From NCBI RefSeq assembly GCF_029869215.1, contig NZ_JARWPM010000376.1, forward strand, positions 1-51,022: a DNA stretch of 51,022 bases. The letters are read 5' to 3'. Origin of the DNA: Nocardia carnea (GTDB lineage Bacteria; Actinomycetota; Actinomycetes; Mycobacteriales; Mycobacteriaceae). This document shows, in pieces, positions 24,850 through 33,050 of this stretch. Under the pieces are notes generated by a model. That model worked only from the letters and a program-made list of their open reading frames with translations. It was not told the DNA's origin and did no database searches. The translations under genes were made by a program, and so were the position numbers. The first letter of the stretch is position 1; each line of letters begins with the position of its first letter.

Positions 24850-24956
24850 GCACCGCGGACACGACCGGATCGAACGACTCCGCATGTCGTGGTGCTCGGG
24901 CCGGTCAGGGCGCGTCACCCGATCAGGCAGTGGCCCCCCACATGGCGCAGTAGCTA

Positions 24957-25928
24957 CTAGTCGACCGAGTCCTTACCCGGTGCCGAGGAGGGCAGTCCGA
25001 AGCGAGGGAACAGCGTCGCATCGTGAATCATGTCGATCCGTGCCACCCCCGCCGGCGCGATGGTCAGCAGTTGCAGGGCGTGGGCTTGATGCACGCCGTC
25101 GTGCCCGCGCTGGTACAGGCCGTAGGCAGCTTGGCCGTTCGCGGAGGTCGGCACCAGCCGTAGCGCGCCGGGCCCGGTGAGCCTGGTACGGAGGAACTGT
25201 GCGATGTTGTCGCGCCCACAAAACCAGGCCGGTATGGGCGGCATCTCCAGTACGGCGTCCTCGGCCAAGATCCGCAACAGCCCATCGATATCGGCATTCT
25301 CGAATGCCTCGGTATAACGCTCCAGCAGCGTGTGGCGCAGCGGGTCCGCAGGTTCGGCGAGGTCGTAGCCCAGCGGCGCTGACTTGGCCAGCTGGGAGCG
25401 GGCACGCTGCAATGCGCTGTTGACCGCGGCGGTCGTGGTGTCCAGGAGGTCGGCGACTTCATCGGCGCGAAACACCAACACATCCCGCAGGACCAGCACA
25501 GCCCGCTGCCGCCCCGGCAGGTGCTGCAGTGCGGCGACGAACGCCAGCCGGGTGGTGTGGCGAGCCTCGGTGACAGCCGCAGGATCCAGCTCGGCATCGG
25601 AAACGGGCTCGACCCAGGCGGTTTCGGAAAGATGCGGTTCCAGCGGGCCGAGCGGGTCGGTGGCCGGACCTCCCAGGCCGGAGGGCAGCGCCCGACGGGT
25701 TCGGTGTTGTAACGCCTGCAAACAGACTCTGGTAGCGATCCGGTACAGCCAGGTGCGCACCGAAGCACGGCCCTCGAACCCGTCGTACCCGCGCCACGCC
25801 CGCAAATACGTCTCCTGCACCGCGTCCTCGGCGTCGTGTGGCGAGCCGAGCATGCGATAGCAGTATCCGAACAGTTCCCCTCGATATCGGTCGGCGGCAA
25901 CCTCGAAAGGCTGCTGCGTCTGCGTCAC
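24957..25928 (-). CDS. sigG: SigG-type ECF sigma factor with SnoaL-like tail
   Basis: A 323-residue sigma-70 family factor. Sigma-2 lies at ~10-75 (YCYRMLGSPHDAEDAVQETYLRAWR, RTWLYRIATRVCLQAL), sigma-4 at ~130-190 (LPGRQRAVLVLRDVLVFRADEVADLL, then AVNSALQRAR). Residues ~205-323 form a SnoaL/NTF2-like domain instead of an anti-sigma partner, the layout of mycobacterial SigG. In such factors the tail controls activity, so no anti-sigma gene is needed. The ATG at 25928 overlaps the stop of the SnoaL gene by four bases (ATGA), coupling their translation. The operon promoter carries the motif shared by four other units in this window, suggesting an autoregulated regulon. The symbol is by domain resemblance. 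Confidence 0.85.
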   Translation of the reverse strand: MTQTQQPFEVAADRYRGELFGYCYRMLGSPHDAEDAVQETYLRAWRGYDGFEGRASVRTWLYRIATRVCLQALQHRTRRALPSGLGGPATDPLGPLEPHLSETAWVEPVSDAELDPAAVTEARHTTRLAFVAALQHLPGRQRAVLVLRDVLVFRADEVADLLDTTTAAVNSALQRARSQLAKSAPLGYDLAEPADPLRHTLLERYTEAFENADIDGLLRILAEDAVLEMPPIPAWFCGRDNIAQFLRTRLTGPGALRLVPTSANGQAAYGLYQRGHDGVHQAHALQLLTIAPAGVARIDMIHDATLFPRFGLPSSAPGKDSVD

Positions 25929-26557
25929 GGGGTGACCCGGCTGGTGTCGAAGACCACGGTGTCCGCAAAGACCCGGCCACCCTGCAGGACGATGTGGTCC
26001 ACGGTGCGCAGAGTTCCGAAGGGGCCGGTGTGCATGTCATAGCAGACAAGCGCGCGTTCCTCGTCTCCGAAGGCGTCGAGGATGTCGACTCCGGTCACCG
26101 CCCGGGAGAACTCGGTGATGGCCGCCAGCACCGCCGGGGCGCCGGTGAGCCGGGTGCGCGGGCTTTCGAACACGACGTTCTCGTGCAGCAGGTCCGCCAC
26201 CGTGGACATGTCCCGCTTGCCGAACGCCTCGACGAAATCGACCGCGACTGCGACGCCTGTCGCGACCGGACGATAGGAACCGATGACCGCGGCCTCGCGG
26301 ACCTCCGGCTTGCCCAGCACCCGCGCTCCGATATCGCGCTGGAACTGTACGAATGAATCGAGACCGGGCAGGGCCGCCGCGGCGCTGGAGGTCGCGGCGT
26401 GCACGAATTCCGGTCCGTTGTCGAGCTGGTAGGCGGTGTACTCCACTCCGGCAGGCCGCTCACGATGCAGTTGTGCGAACACCGCCTCGATCAGGTGCCG
26501 ATTCTCGGCCGTCGCCTCGTCCCGGGTCCGGTACTGCACGACAACTGTTCTGTTCAT
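25925..26557 (-). CDS. Monooxygenase-like (ABM) and SnoaL-like fusion protein
   Basis: A 210-residue two-part protein. Residues ~1-95 resemble a dimeric alpha/beta-barrel (antibiotic biosynthesis monooxygenase-like) module (VVQYRTRDEATAENRHLIEAVFAQL, YTAYQLDNG). Residues ~100-210 form a SnoaL/NTF2-like domain (FVEAFGKRDMSTVADLLHENVVFESP, CYDMHTGPFGTLRTVDHIVLQGGRV). It is co-translated with the sigma factor, whose own tail is also SnoaL-like, so it may bind the same ligand or the sigma factor itself. It starts 25 bases after the NmrA pseudogene, in one operon. No enzyme activity is established. Confidence 0.75.
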   Translation of the reverse strand: MNRTVVVQYRTRDEATAENRHLIEAVFAQLHRERPAGVEYTAYQLDNGPEFVHAATSSAAAALPGLDSFVQFQRDIGARVLGKPEVREAAVIGSYRPVATGVAVAVDFVEAFGKRDMSTVADLLHENVVFESPRTRLTGAPAVLAAITEFSRAVTGVDILDAFGDEERALVCYDMHTGPFGTLRTVDHIVLQGGRVFADTVVFDTSRVTP

Positions 26558-26582
26558 ATCGAACTCCTCTGGTCGGCACCGC

Positions 26583-27223
26583 TCACGCAGTGCGTCGGGG
26601 GCGTATCGCCGCGGAATAGTCCGTGATGGGCAGGTCGTTCCGGATCGCTGGTACCAGCTCGTCTCGAATGAAGTCTTCGATCCGGTACTCGGCCGCTGTC
26701 GCCGGCCGAGGGCCTGTCTGCGGTGCTCGGCCCGTTGCGGTTGCCAGGGCCCAGGTTTCGTTGAGTAGTGTCGCGAAACTTCGTCCGGTGCCGGCCGATA
26801 TCAGTTCATCGATATCGGCTTCCGCGCTGATCTGCTCGACCTCGACCTGCTCTCCCAGATTCTCGGTGAGAAGGTCACCGATTTCACGCAGTGTGATCGC
26901 ACGTATCGGGTGGACCGGGAAAATGCTGGTTCCCCTGAACCGGAGATCGCCGAGAAGTTGTGCGGCTGTCGCAGCAACATCGCGCGCCGCGACAAGTTGC
27001 AGTGCGGTGTCCGTGCCCAGCGGTGTGCGCAGGACTCGTTCGTTCCGCAGCGGTTGCAGGAAGTAGTAGAAAATCTCGAAGTAGCTCGGCGGTTGCAGAT
27101 GGACGAGGTTCAATCCTGGCACTGTATTGAGCTGAGCCTCGATGTTGGCATGACCCTCGATCAGACCTCCGATTCGACGTGCCCCGTCGCGGCGGTGACC
27201 GCATATGTACGAACTGGTTCCAC
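26583..27223 (-). pseudogene. NmrA-type NAD(P)-binding protein, internally deleted
   Basis: Start GTG 27223 with CAGGAG upstream gives VEPVRTYAVTAATGHV, a normal NmrA N-terminus with the beginning of the nucleotide motif, but hits TGA at 27161-27163. A second frame, shifted by one base, continues with the NmrA C-terminal part (NTVPGLNLVHLQPPSYFE, RDVAATAAQLL, ITLREIGDLL) to a stop at 26583. About 80-90 codons in between are missing, so this is a deletion plus frameshift. As the first gene of the sigma-factor operon, its loss leaves the downstream genes' promoter intact. Confidence 0.75.
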
Positions 27224-27263
27224 GATGTGCTCCTGTGTGAGGTTCCAACCCTTCCTTCCGGTA

Positions 27264-27290
27264 GAGCGTCGATGTCGGCAAAACTCATCG
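27264..27290 (-). promoter_or_regulatory. ECF-type promoter motif (copy 5 of 5)
   Basis: On the minus strand CGATGA (27290-27285), 16 bases, CGCTC (27268-27264), 41 bases before the GTG at 27223. It drives the operon NmrA remnant, SnoaL fusion, sigma factor. It differs from the other copies at one core base (C for G), but the spacing is the same. Its position suggests the sigma factor activates its own operon. Confidence 0.6.
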
Positions 27291-27363
27291 CTCTGTTGCG
27301 TTCGGCCCGGAACTCCCGCGTTTTACCCCTGGTGGGAGAGTTCAGTGCGCATGATGGATCGCG

Positions 27364-28068
27364 TCAATCGCGCTGAGACCGGCGCCGCTCGTCCTCCGCG
27401 GGCTCGCTGCCGCGCGGATGCACCAGGCCGGATTCGTAGGCGAGGACGACGAGCTGGGCCCGGTCGCGGGCGTGCAGTTTCGTCATGGCCCGATTGATAT
27501 GGGTTTTCGCGGTCAGCGGGCTGATCACCATGTGATCGGCGATCTGGTCGTTGGACAGGCCCTGCGCGACCAGGGCTACGGCTTCGCGTTCCCGATTGGT
27601 CAGCTCCCGCAGCCCGGCCCGAGTATCCGGGCTCAGCGGCGGCCGGGTGACGTAGCGGTCGATGAGTCGGCGGGTGATCGACGGTGCGAGCAGCGCGTCG
27701 CCCCGGGCGGCGACCCGGATGGAATGCAGGAAGTCGTCCGGATGGACGTCTTTGACCAGGAACCCGGCCGCACCGGCGCGCAGCGCCTCGTAGACGTACT
27801 CGTCCAGCCCGTAATTGGTCAGCACGACCACATGCACGCCGGTCAACGCCGGGTCCGCGGCGATACGCCGGGTGGTCTCGATACCGTCGACGACCGGCAT
27901 CTGGATGTCGACGAGCGCGATATCGGGCCGGTACTGCCGGACGGCTGCCAGGCCCGCGCTCCCGTCGCCGGCCTCGGCCACCACCTCGATATCGTCTTCC
28001 AAGTCGAGCAGCGCCCGGAAGCCACTGCGGATCAGCGGCTGGTCGTCGATCAGGATGACCCGGATCAT
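27364..28068 (-). CDS. NarL/LuxR-family response regulator
   Basis: A 234-residue response regulator. The receiver domain is at 1-120 with acidic pocket Asp8/Asp9, phospho-acceptor Asp54 (ALVDIQMP), a conserved Thr in VVLTNYG and Lys in FLVKD. A LuxR-type helix-turn-helix lies at ~155-215 (LTNREREAVALVAQGLSNDQIA, then SPLTAKTHINRAMTKL). The C-terminal tail is charged. ATG 28068 overlaps the kinase stop by four bases, so they are co-translated. Its target genes are not known; the divergent DUF6223 gene is a candidate. Confidence 0.93.
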   Translation of the reverse strand: MIRVILIDDQPLIRSGFRALLDLEDDIEVVAEAGDGSAGLAAVRQYRPDIALVDIQMPVVDGIETTRRIAADPALTGVHVVVLTNYGLDEYVYEALRAGAAGFLVKDVHPDDFLHSIRVAARGDALLAPSITRRLIDRYVTRPPLSPDTRAGLRELTNREREAVALVAQGLSNDQIADHMVISPLTAKTHINRAMTKLHARDRAQLVVLAYESGLVHPRGSEPAEDERRRSQRD

Positions 28069-29171
28069 GCGGTGTGCTCCACGGGGAGTTCGGCCAGGAC
28101 GCGGAAACCTCCCTCGCTGCGCGGACCCGCCCGCAGGCTGCCACCGAGCGCGGCGACCCGCTCACGCATCCCGAGCAGCCCGACGCCGGGAGCCGGCGTG
28201 GTGCCGGGTGCCGCCCTGCCGTTGTCGTCCACGCGGATCACCAGTGCGTCGGGCCGGTATTCGATTCGCACCCAGGCCGATTCGGCGGCGGCGTGCCGGG
28301 CGATATTGGTCAGTGATTCCTGCACGATGCGGTAGCCGGTCCGATCCACCGTGGCCGGCAGATCCCGGTGCCGCCCGTCGATCGTCAGGGTCGCGGCCAG
28401 ACCGGTCGCGCGAGCCCGCCCGACCAGGTCGGGGACCTCGGCGAGGCCGTGCGGCCGGTTTGCGCGATCATCGCGCAGAGCTTCCAGGGTCGCGCGTAGC
28501 TCCCGGGCGGCTTCCCGGCCGGCCTCCCGGATCGCCAGCAGGGCCTCCGGAACCTCCTCGCCGCGTTTGCGGGCCACATGGACGGCGGCCTCGGACTGCA
28601 CCTTGATCACCGAAATCTGATGGGTGAGCGAATCGTGCAGCTCCCGCGCGATATGCAACCGCTCTTCGTCGGCGCGCCGCCGCGCCGTCTCCTCCCGGGT
28701 CCGTTCGGCCTCGTCGGCCCGCCGCTCGGCCTGGCGCAGCGCCTCACCCGCGGCCGCCGCCGCGATCAGCCAAGCCAGCTCGAGGGCGCCGCGGGCCTGC
28801 GCGAACGCATCGCCCAGGTCGTGCACCGAGACCAGCGCGGCGAGTGGCAGCGCGGCCACCAGAATCACCGCCGCCAGCGCGGCGGTGACCCGGCGCCCGG
28901 CCCGGACCGCGGTGTAGACCGCGATGAGGAACGCGACGGCCGGCACATCGAATCCGGTGGCCTGGTAGCCCAGTGCGCAGAGCCCGGTCCCAGCCAAGAC
29001 CGCGTCCGGAGCCCGGTGCCGTGCGGCCAAGACGAGACCACTCGCTGCCAGTAGGAGATAACCCCAGGGCTCGAGCCGCGTGACGGAGTGCTGCTCGGAG
29101 AGCCCGGCGAACACCAGAATCGCCGCCACTGCGCCGGCGATCGCCCAGTCGCTGATGGTTCTCCGGCTCAT
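28065..29171 (-). CDS. Sensor histidine kinase (HisKA_3 type)
   Basis: A 368-residue kinase with five or so hydrophobic segments in residues 8-140, almost no extracellular domain, then a coiled-coil linker (residues ~142-170). The HisKA_3 dimerisation domain carries the phospho-His179 in RELHDSLTHQ, and an HATPase domain follows with an N box (ESLTNIARHA), DDNG and GLLGMRERV. It autophosphorylates and passes phosphate to the overlapping NarL-type regulator. The short loops suggest it senses a membrane or envelope condition rather than a soluble extracellular ligand. Confidence 0.92.
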   Translation of the reverse strand: MSRRTISDWAIAGAVAAILVFAGLSEQHSVTRLEPWGYLLLAASGLVLAARHRAPDAVLAGTGLCALGYQATGFDVPAVAFLIAVYTAVRAGRRVTAALAAVILVAALPLAALVSVHDLGDAFAQARGALELAWLIAAAAAGEALRQAERRADEAERTREETARRRADEERLHIARELHDSLTHQISVIKVQSEAAVHVARKRGEEVPEALLAIREAGREAARELRATLEALRDDRANRPHGLAEVPDLVGRARATGLAATLTIDGRHRDLPATVDRTGYRIVQESLTNIARHAAAESAWVRIEYRPDALVIRVDDNGRAAPGTTPAPGVGLLGMRERVAALGGSLRAGPRSEGGFRVLAELPVEHTA

Positions 29172-29388
29172 GCGTGCACCCTATTCGGAATCTCGCGGGT
29201 GCGAATCCCGCGCACGGAGGATCCGGGGCCTACTGCACCCGCAGTACATCCGCTGGTCCGCGGTGCAGTCCGAGCGCCCGGCTACCGCACCGGTGGCAGC
29301 GCGCATTGTCTACCGCCGCACGATGTCCGGCGGTGCGGTCACCCCGCATGATCGGACGAGTCCCATCGACTCCACCGAGGAGCACACC

Positions 29389-29799
29389 ATGTCCGTCCGT
29401 CACCTGCTCACCACCGTGGCAGCCACCTCGTCCGCTGCTCTCGTACTCGCGCTACCGGCCGCCGCCCATGCTTCGGCCGAACCGGCCGTCACGGGTATGA
29501 CTTCCGGTCGGGTGGGTCCCAGTTTGACCGCGCTGCTGGGACTGATCGGCGTGATCAGCGGTGCCCGGGCGCTGACCAGCTCCGGAAGGCGCAGCGGCGC
29601 CGGGCCGACGGCGGCTGTCGTGGCCGTGGTGACGGGTCTGATCAGCGTGGTCGCCGGAGGGCTGTTCGCTGCCACCGCCGACGGCGGGCCGGGTACCGGC
29701 AACGGCATAGTCGCCGCCGTTATCGCGGTGATGCTCGGACTGGCCGGCACCATCCTCGGCGCCCTCGCGCTGGCTCGCTCCCGCCGCCACACCGGCTGA
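29389..29799 (+). CDS. DUF6223-family membrane protein
   Basis: A 136-residue protein starting at ATG 29389 (CGAGGAGC upstream). It has a signal-peptide-like N-terminus ending AAAHASA, then three hydrophobic segments separated by a short basic loop (TSSGRRSGAG) and the ADGGPGTGNG loop that is characteristic of DUF6223 proteins of actinomycetes. It ends in a basic tail. Function is unknown. It is divergent from the two-component system, which may regulate it. Confidence 0.75.
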   Translation: MSVRHLLTTVAATSSAALVLALPAAAHASAEPAVTGMTSGRVGPSLTALLGLIGVISGARALTSSGRRSGAGPTAAVVAVVTGLISVVAGGLFAATADGGPGTGNGIVAAVIAVMLGLAGTILGALALARSRRHTG

Positions 29800-30069
29800 G
29801 ATCACGGCATCCAGCGCCCACGACGGGCGCGACCGTGACGTGCACGACCATAATGATGGTGAGCGGGAGACCGAGAACAGCCGCCGAATCGGCTCCGGCC
29901 GGTTCGTAGGGAGCAGTTCCAGTGCCGCGGTCGTCAATCCGGTGCCGAACAGCGCCGAGATCGGGGAGGTGAGAAGTCGCGGTGGGCAAACAGTGAGGTG
30001 ACCATCGGGGTTCTCCAGGAGCTTCGCGCCGCCACGGTGTCTCGGTTCTGCGGACCGGCCGCGCGATTC
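29800..30069 (-). other. Possible degenerate small membrane-protein gene
   Basis: Between DUF6223 and the pump no intact gene is seen. On the minus strand one frame reads PISALFGTGLTTAALELLP and, after a frame change, GLPLTIIMVVHVTVAPVV, together looking like two membrane helices of a small actinobacterial membrane protein (DUF6069-like at most). Stops and frame shifts prevent translation as one protein. Confidence is low. Confidence 0.25.
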
Positions 30070-30097
30070 GGGCGGGCCCTCCGTGGAGGACCCGCCC
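30070..30097 (-). terminator. Strong hairpin after the MFS gene
   Basis: GGGCGGG pairs with CCCGCCC and CCTCC with GGAGG around a two-base turn, with one C-A mismatch, giving a 12-base-pair hairpin about 70 bases beyond the pump stop codon. There is no U-tract, as is common for actinobacterial terminators. Confidence 0.55.
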
Positions 30098-30164
30098 GCT
30101 GTGGTGCTGTCGATGCCGACTACTCCCGTGCCGAGGTCGACAGCGACGGCGGGGACCGGAACTG

Positions 30165-31580
30165 TCAGCTGATGGTCGAGGTGGTTTTCGCCGGTGACGC
30201 CATGGTGGCGGCAGTCAATCCGGCGCCCACCAGCGCTATCGCGCCCGCTCCCAGGAAGGCCGCCGAGTAGCCGTCGGTGAGTTGCGGCAGATCGGTGAGC
30301 TGGTCGGCGCCGGACGCGGCGGCCAGCGCGGTCATCGCGGCGAGGCCGAGCGCGGAGCCGATCTGGTAGCTGACATTGACGATGCCCGAGGCCAGGCCGC
30401 CTTCCTCCGGCCGTGCCGCGCTGATGGCGGTGCCCAGCGAGGGGATGAAGGCCAGCGACATTCCGCCTGCGGCGACCAGTGAGGCGGGCAGGACGTCGAT
30501 CCAGAAGCTGCCGGTCGGCCGGACCAGCGACATGATGCCCAATCCGAGACCGAGAACGGCCAGGCCGGTCACGATCATCGGTTTGGCGCCGAAGCGCTGC
30601 ATCGCCCGGGGCGCGAGCACAACCATGCCGAGCATGATCAAGGTGGTCATCGGGAGCAGTGCCGCGCCGGACGGGAAGGCGCTGTAGCCGAGGACCTGCT
30701 GCAGGTACAGGTTCAGGAAGAACCACATGGGCACCCACGCCGCACCCAGCAGTAGCTGTGCGAGGTTGGCCGCCGCCAGGCCGGGAGCACGGAAGATACT
30801 CAGCGGCATCAGCGGTTCGCGGCGGCGGGCCTGCAGGGACACGAAACCGGCGAGCAGCGCGGCGGCGGCGCCGAGTACTACCCAGGTCTGCACCGAGCCC
30901 CAGCCGGCCTCCGGTGCGCGGACGATGCCGTACACGGCGGTGGCGAGACCCGCGGTGGCGGTGGCCGCGCCGAGCAGGTCCACCGACCCCGGACGGGCCG
31001 GTGCGCTGGGCATCAGGACCGGAACCGCGATCAGTGCCAGGAGCGCGATCGGGATATTGATGTAGAAAACCCACGGCCAGCTGATGTATTCGGTGAGCAC
31101 GCCACCGAGAAACACGCCGGCGGTGCCCCCGGCCGGTGCCGCGGCGCCGTACACGGCCAGCGCCTTGGTCAATTCGTGTGGGGAGGAACCGAAGAGCGTC
31201 ATCAGCAGGGTGAGCGCCGACGGTGCGATCAGTGCCGCGCCGGCACCTTGTACGGCCCGCCCGGCCAATTCGACTGCTACGGTGCCCGCCGCGCCCGCGA
31301 CGACCGATCCCGCGAGCAGGACCACCCAGCCGGTGGCGAATATCCGGCGGGCGCCCAGCAGATCGGACATCCGCCCGCCCAGCAGCAACAGTCCACCGAA
31401 CGCGATGACGTAGGCGTTGAACACCCAGGTCAGGTTTTCCGGGGAGAAGCCGAGATCGGCCTGCATACGCGGGAGCGCGATCCCGATGATCGAGGTGTCC
31501 ATGATGACCATGAACTGAGCGGCGGCGATCACCGCCAGGGCCCACCACTTTCGTGTCGTGGGGCGAGTCTGCATTGTCAT
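30165..31580 (-). CDS. MFS drug transporter (DHA2 type)
   Basis: A 471-residue major facilitator with about 14 membrane segments. Motif A-like GGRMSDLLGARRIF follows helix 2, motif D1-like MDTSIIGIALPRMQ is in helix 1, and motif C GGTAGVFLGGVLTEYISWPWVFYINIP identifies a drug:H+ antiporter of the DHA2 family. Expected role: proton-driven export of a toxic compound or antibiotic. ATG 31580. A 20-base palindrome just upstream points to repression by a TetR-type regulator encoded elsewhere. Confidence 0.92.
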   Translation of the reverse strand: MTMQTRPTTRKWWALAVIAAAQFMVIMDTSIIGIALPRMQADLGFSPENLTWVFNAYVIAFGGLLLLGGRMSDLLGARRIFATGWVVLLAGSVVAGAAGTVAVELAGRAVQGAGAALIAPSALTLLMTLFGSSPHELTKALAVYGAAAPAGGTAGVFLGGVLTEYISWPWVFYINIPIALLALIAVPVLMPSAPARPGSVDLLGAATATAGLATAVYGIVRAPEAGWGSVQTWVVLGAAAALLAGFVSLQARRREPLMPLSIFRAPGLAAANLAQLLLGAAWVPMWFFLNLYLQQVLGYSAFPSGAALLPMTTLIMLGMVVLAPRAMQRFGAKPMIVTGLAVLGLGLGIMSLVRPTGSFWIDVLPASLVAAGGMSLAFIPSLGTAISAARPEEGGLASGIVNVSYQIGSALGLAAMTALAAASGADQLTDLPQLTDGYSAAFLGAGAIALVGAGLTAATMASPAKTTSTIS

Positions 31581-31593
31581 GACAAATCCTATT

Positions 31594-31613
31594 TACTCTA
31601 CCCGGGTAGGGTA
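31594..31613. promoter_or_regulatory. Palindromic operator before the MFS gene
   Basis: A 20-base near-palindrome centred on CTACCCGGGTAG (perfect over 12 bases, one mismatch pair outside) ends 14 bases before the pump start codon. It has the size and position of a TetR operator. No repressor gene is adjacent. Confidence 0.6.
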
Positions 31614-31665
31614 TCGAGAGAGAGCGGTCGGCCGGTGCCTCCGGCGATCGCCGGAGGGTTTCGGG

Positions 31666-32541
31666 TCAGTGGCCGGCCGGTGCTGCGTTCAGGGTGAATG
31701 CCGCGGTGCGCACGACTCCGTGGTGCCGGAAATCGAGGAACAACCGGTATGTTCCGGGTCCGGGCACCACGGTGTGGAAGTCGATACCCGGCCCGGCCGG
31801 GGTGATCCCGTCCCCGGGTTCGCCGCTGGGGTGGACGTGGACGTAGGCGAGGTCGCCGGCGCGCAATACGACCAGGTGCCCGTACGCGCCGAGGTGGGGG
31901 TCGAGATCGGTGACCGGCGTGCCGTCCTTGTGGATGGTGAAGGTCAGGACGCGGCCCTCGCCGGGGACCGGATCGCCCGCGACGGTGACCTGGTAATCGT
32001 CGACCGTGACGGTGCGCTCCGGGGCGGGGGTGGGACGGGGCGCGTACCGGCCCGCGACGGCGAGGTCGGCACCGAGGGTGAGGGTGCGTCCGAGCGCCCG
32101 GGGTGCGATATCGGTGAATACCCGATAGGCGCCGGGTTCGGTCACCTCGAGGCGAATCGACCAGGTGCCGTGCTCGTCGCGGACCGGGTGCACATGCTGG
32201 AAGCCGGTCAGTTCCCGGCGCGCCACGATCAGGTGGAGCTCACGCTCGTGGATGGCGGTGAAATCGGTGACCGCCGCGCCGTCCGGGCCGAGGATCCGGA
32301 ACCGGAAATCGATGTGACCGGCGTCGACGATCGGGGTTTCGAGTTCGAGCGTGTAACCGGCCTCGGTGATCTGCAATCCCCCCGGAACCGCGCCGGCGTG
32401 TGCGGCGTGGGTGTCCGGGGTGTGGTGGGCATGAGCGTCCGCCGCGTGATGGGCGTGGGGGTCTGCTGTGTGGTGGGTGTGCGCGGCATGAACGTTCGCT
32501 GCGGGATGGGCGTGGGCGGTGTGGTGGGTGGTGGCATTCAC
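31666..32541 (-). CDS. His-rich, probably copper-responsive protein
   Basis: A 291-residue protein starting at GTG 32541, which has a near-ideal AGGAGG six bases upstream. Residues 1-50 contain 16 histidines in HH/HAH pairs, a likely metal-binding tail. Residues ~60-180 and ~185-285 are two beta-sandwich-like units; the second has GAYGHLVVLRAGDLAYVHVHP, conserved in an uncharacterised actinobacterial family often near metal genes. No signal peptide or membrane segment is visible. A CsoR-type palindrome 45 bases upstream suggests induction by copper. Likely role: copper binding or buffering; no enzyme motif is seen. Confidence 0.75.
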   Translation of the reverse strand: MNATTHHTAHAHPAANVHAAHTHHTADPHAHHAADAHAHHTPDTHAAHAGAVPGGLQITEAGYTLELETPIVDAGHIDFRFRILGPDGAAVTDFTAIHERELHLIVARRELTGFQHVHPVRDEHGTWSIRLEVTEPGAYRVFTDIAPRALGRTLTLGADLAVAGRYAPRPTPAPERTVTVDDYQVTVAGDPVPGEGRVLTFTIHKDGTPVTDLDPHLGAYGHLVVLRAGDLAYVHVHPSGEPGDGITPAGPGIDFHTVVPGPGTYRLFLDFRHHGVVRTAAFTLNAAPAGH

Positions 32542-32585
32542 GGCGGGCCTCCTGGGTCCTTCTCGGTTCGACAGGAGGAAATGTA

Positions 32586-32602
32586 ATACCCCCAGGGGGT
32601 AT
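32586..32602. promoter_or_regulatory. CsoR-like copper operator
   Basis: ATACCCCC and GGGGGTAT flank a single A, giving a 17-base G-tract/C-tract palindrome of the kind bound by CsoR-family copper sensors. It lies 45 bases upstream of the His-rich gene. The CsoR gene itself is not in the window. Confidence 0.7.
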
Positions 32603-33050
32603 ATGCAAGTGTCGATTGTGGCTTGCTCGATGCGCGCACCGCGCAGTCTCCTTCGCGTGCTCGCCGCACCGCCCGACGCCGGATATCGGGCTCTGGGGCT
32701 TCGGGCCGCCCCGTCCGGTAGTGCTGTGTGGCCCAAGGGAGGCCGGAGAACCAGGAGACCGCCGGCCGGCCGTCGCAGCGATCCACCTCGCCCACGCCGC
32801 AAGCACCGAGCGCAGCCGGCCGATTCGAGAGTCGGCCGGCAACTCCCTCGAGCCAATGGGGGAGGACGGAAACCGGTTTATACCTGTGCAGGAGGCAGGC
32901 GGAGTGGGCCGGATCACCGGCGAGCACGGTTTCCGGCTAGCTCCGCCGAGATACCGAAAGTGAGCATTACCCCGGCCGATACGACATTATGGTCGCAGAT
33001 CTGACTACTCAGGTCGCACACTGCGTTTTTCGACTGATCAGGGATCTACC
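32603..33050. other. 448-base gene-free stretch
   Basis: No credible gene on either strand. The sequence is GC-rich with several inverted repeats (for example CTCCC/GGGAG near 32848-32874 and GCCGGCC-type repeats near 32760-32840). A CCAGGAGACC string near 32750 recalls the 3' end of cobalamin riboswitches but the 5' core is not seen. It may hold the promoter of the small secreted protein at 33051. Confidence 0.3.

Noticed and set aside
29185..29220. GCGGGTGCGAATCCCGC looks like a tRNA T-arm
   Set aside because: No matching acceptor, D-arm or anticodon arm lies upstream within tRNA length; it is treated as a chance palindrome in the kinase-DUF6223 spacer.
29452..31548. A 698-codon open frame antisense to the DUF6223 and pump region
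   Set aside because: It is an Arg/Gly-rich shadow of the MFS gene in another frame, without start signal or recognisable domain.
32700..32790. CCAGGAGACCGCCGG resembled the 3' box of a cobalamin riboswitch
   Set aside because: The conserved 5' core and the GCCACTG/GGGAAG elements could not be found, and the next gene has no link to cobalamin or cobalt.
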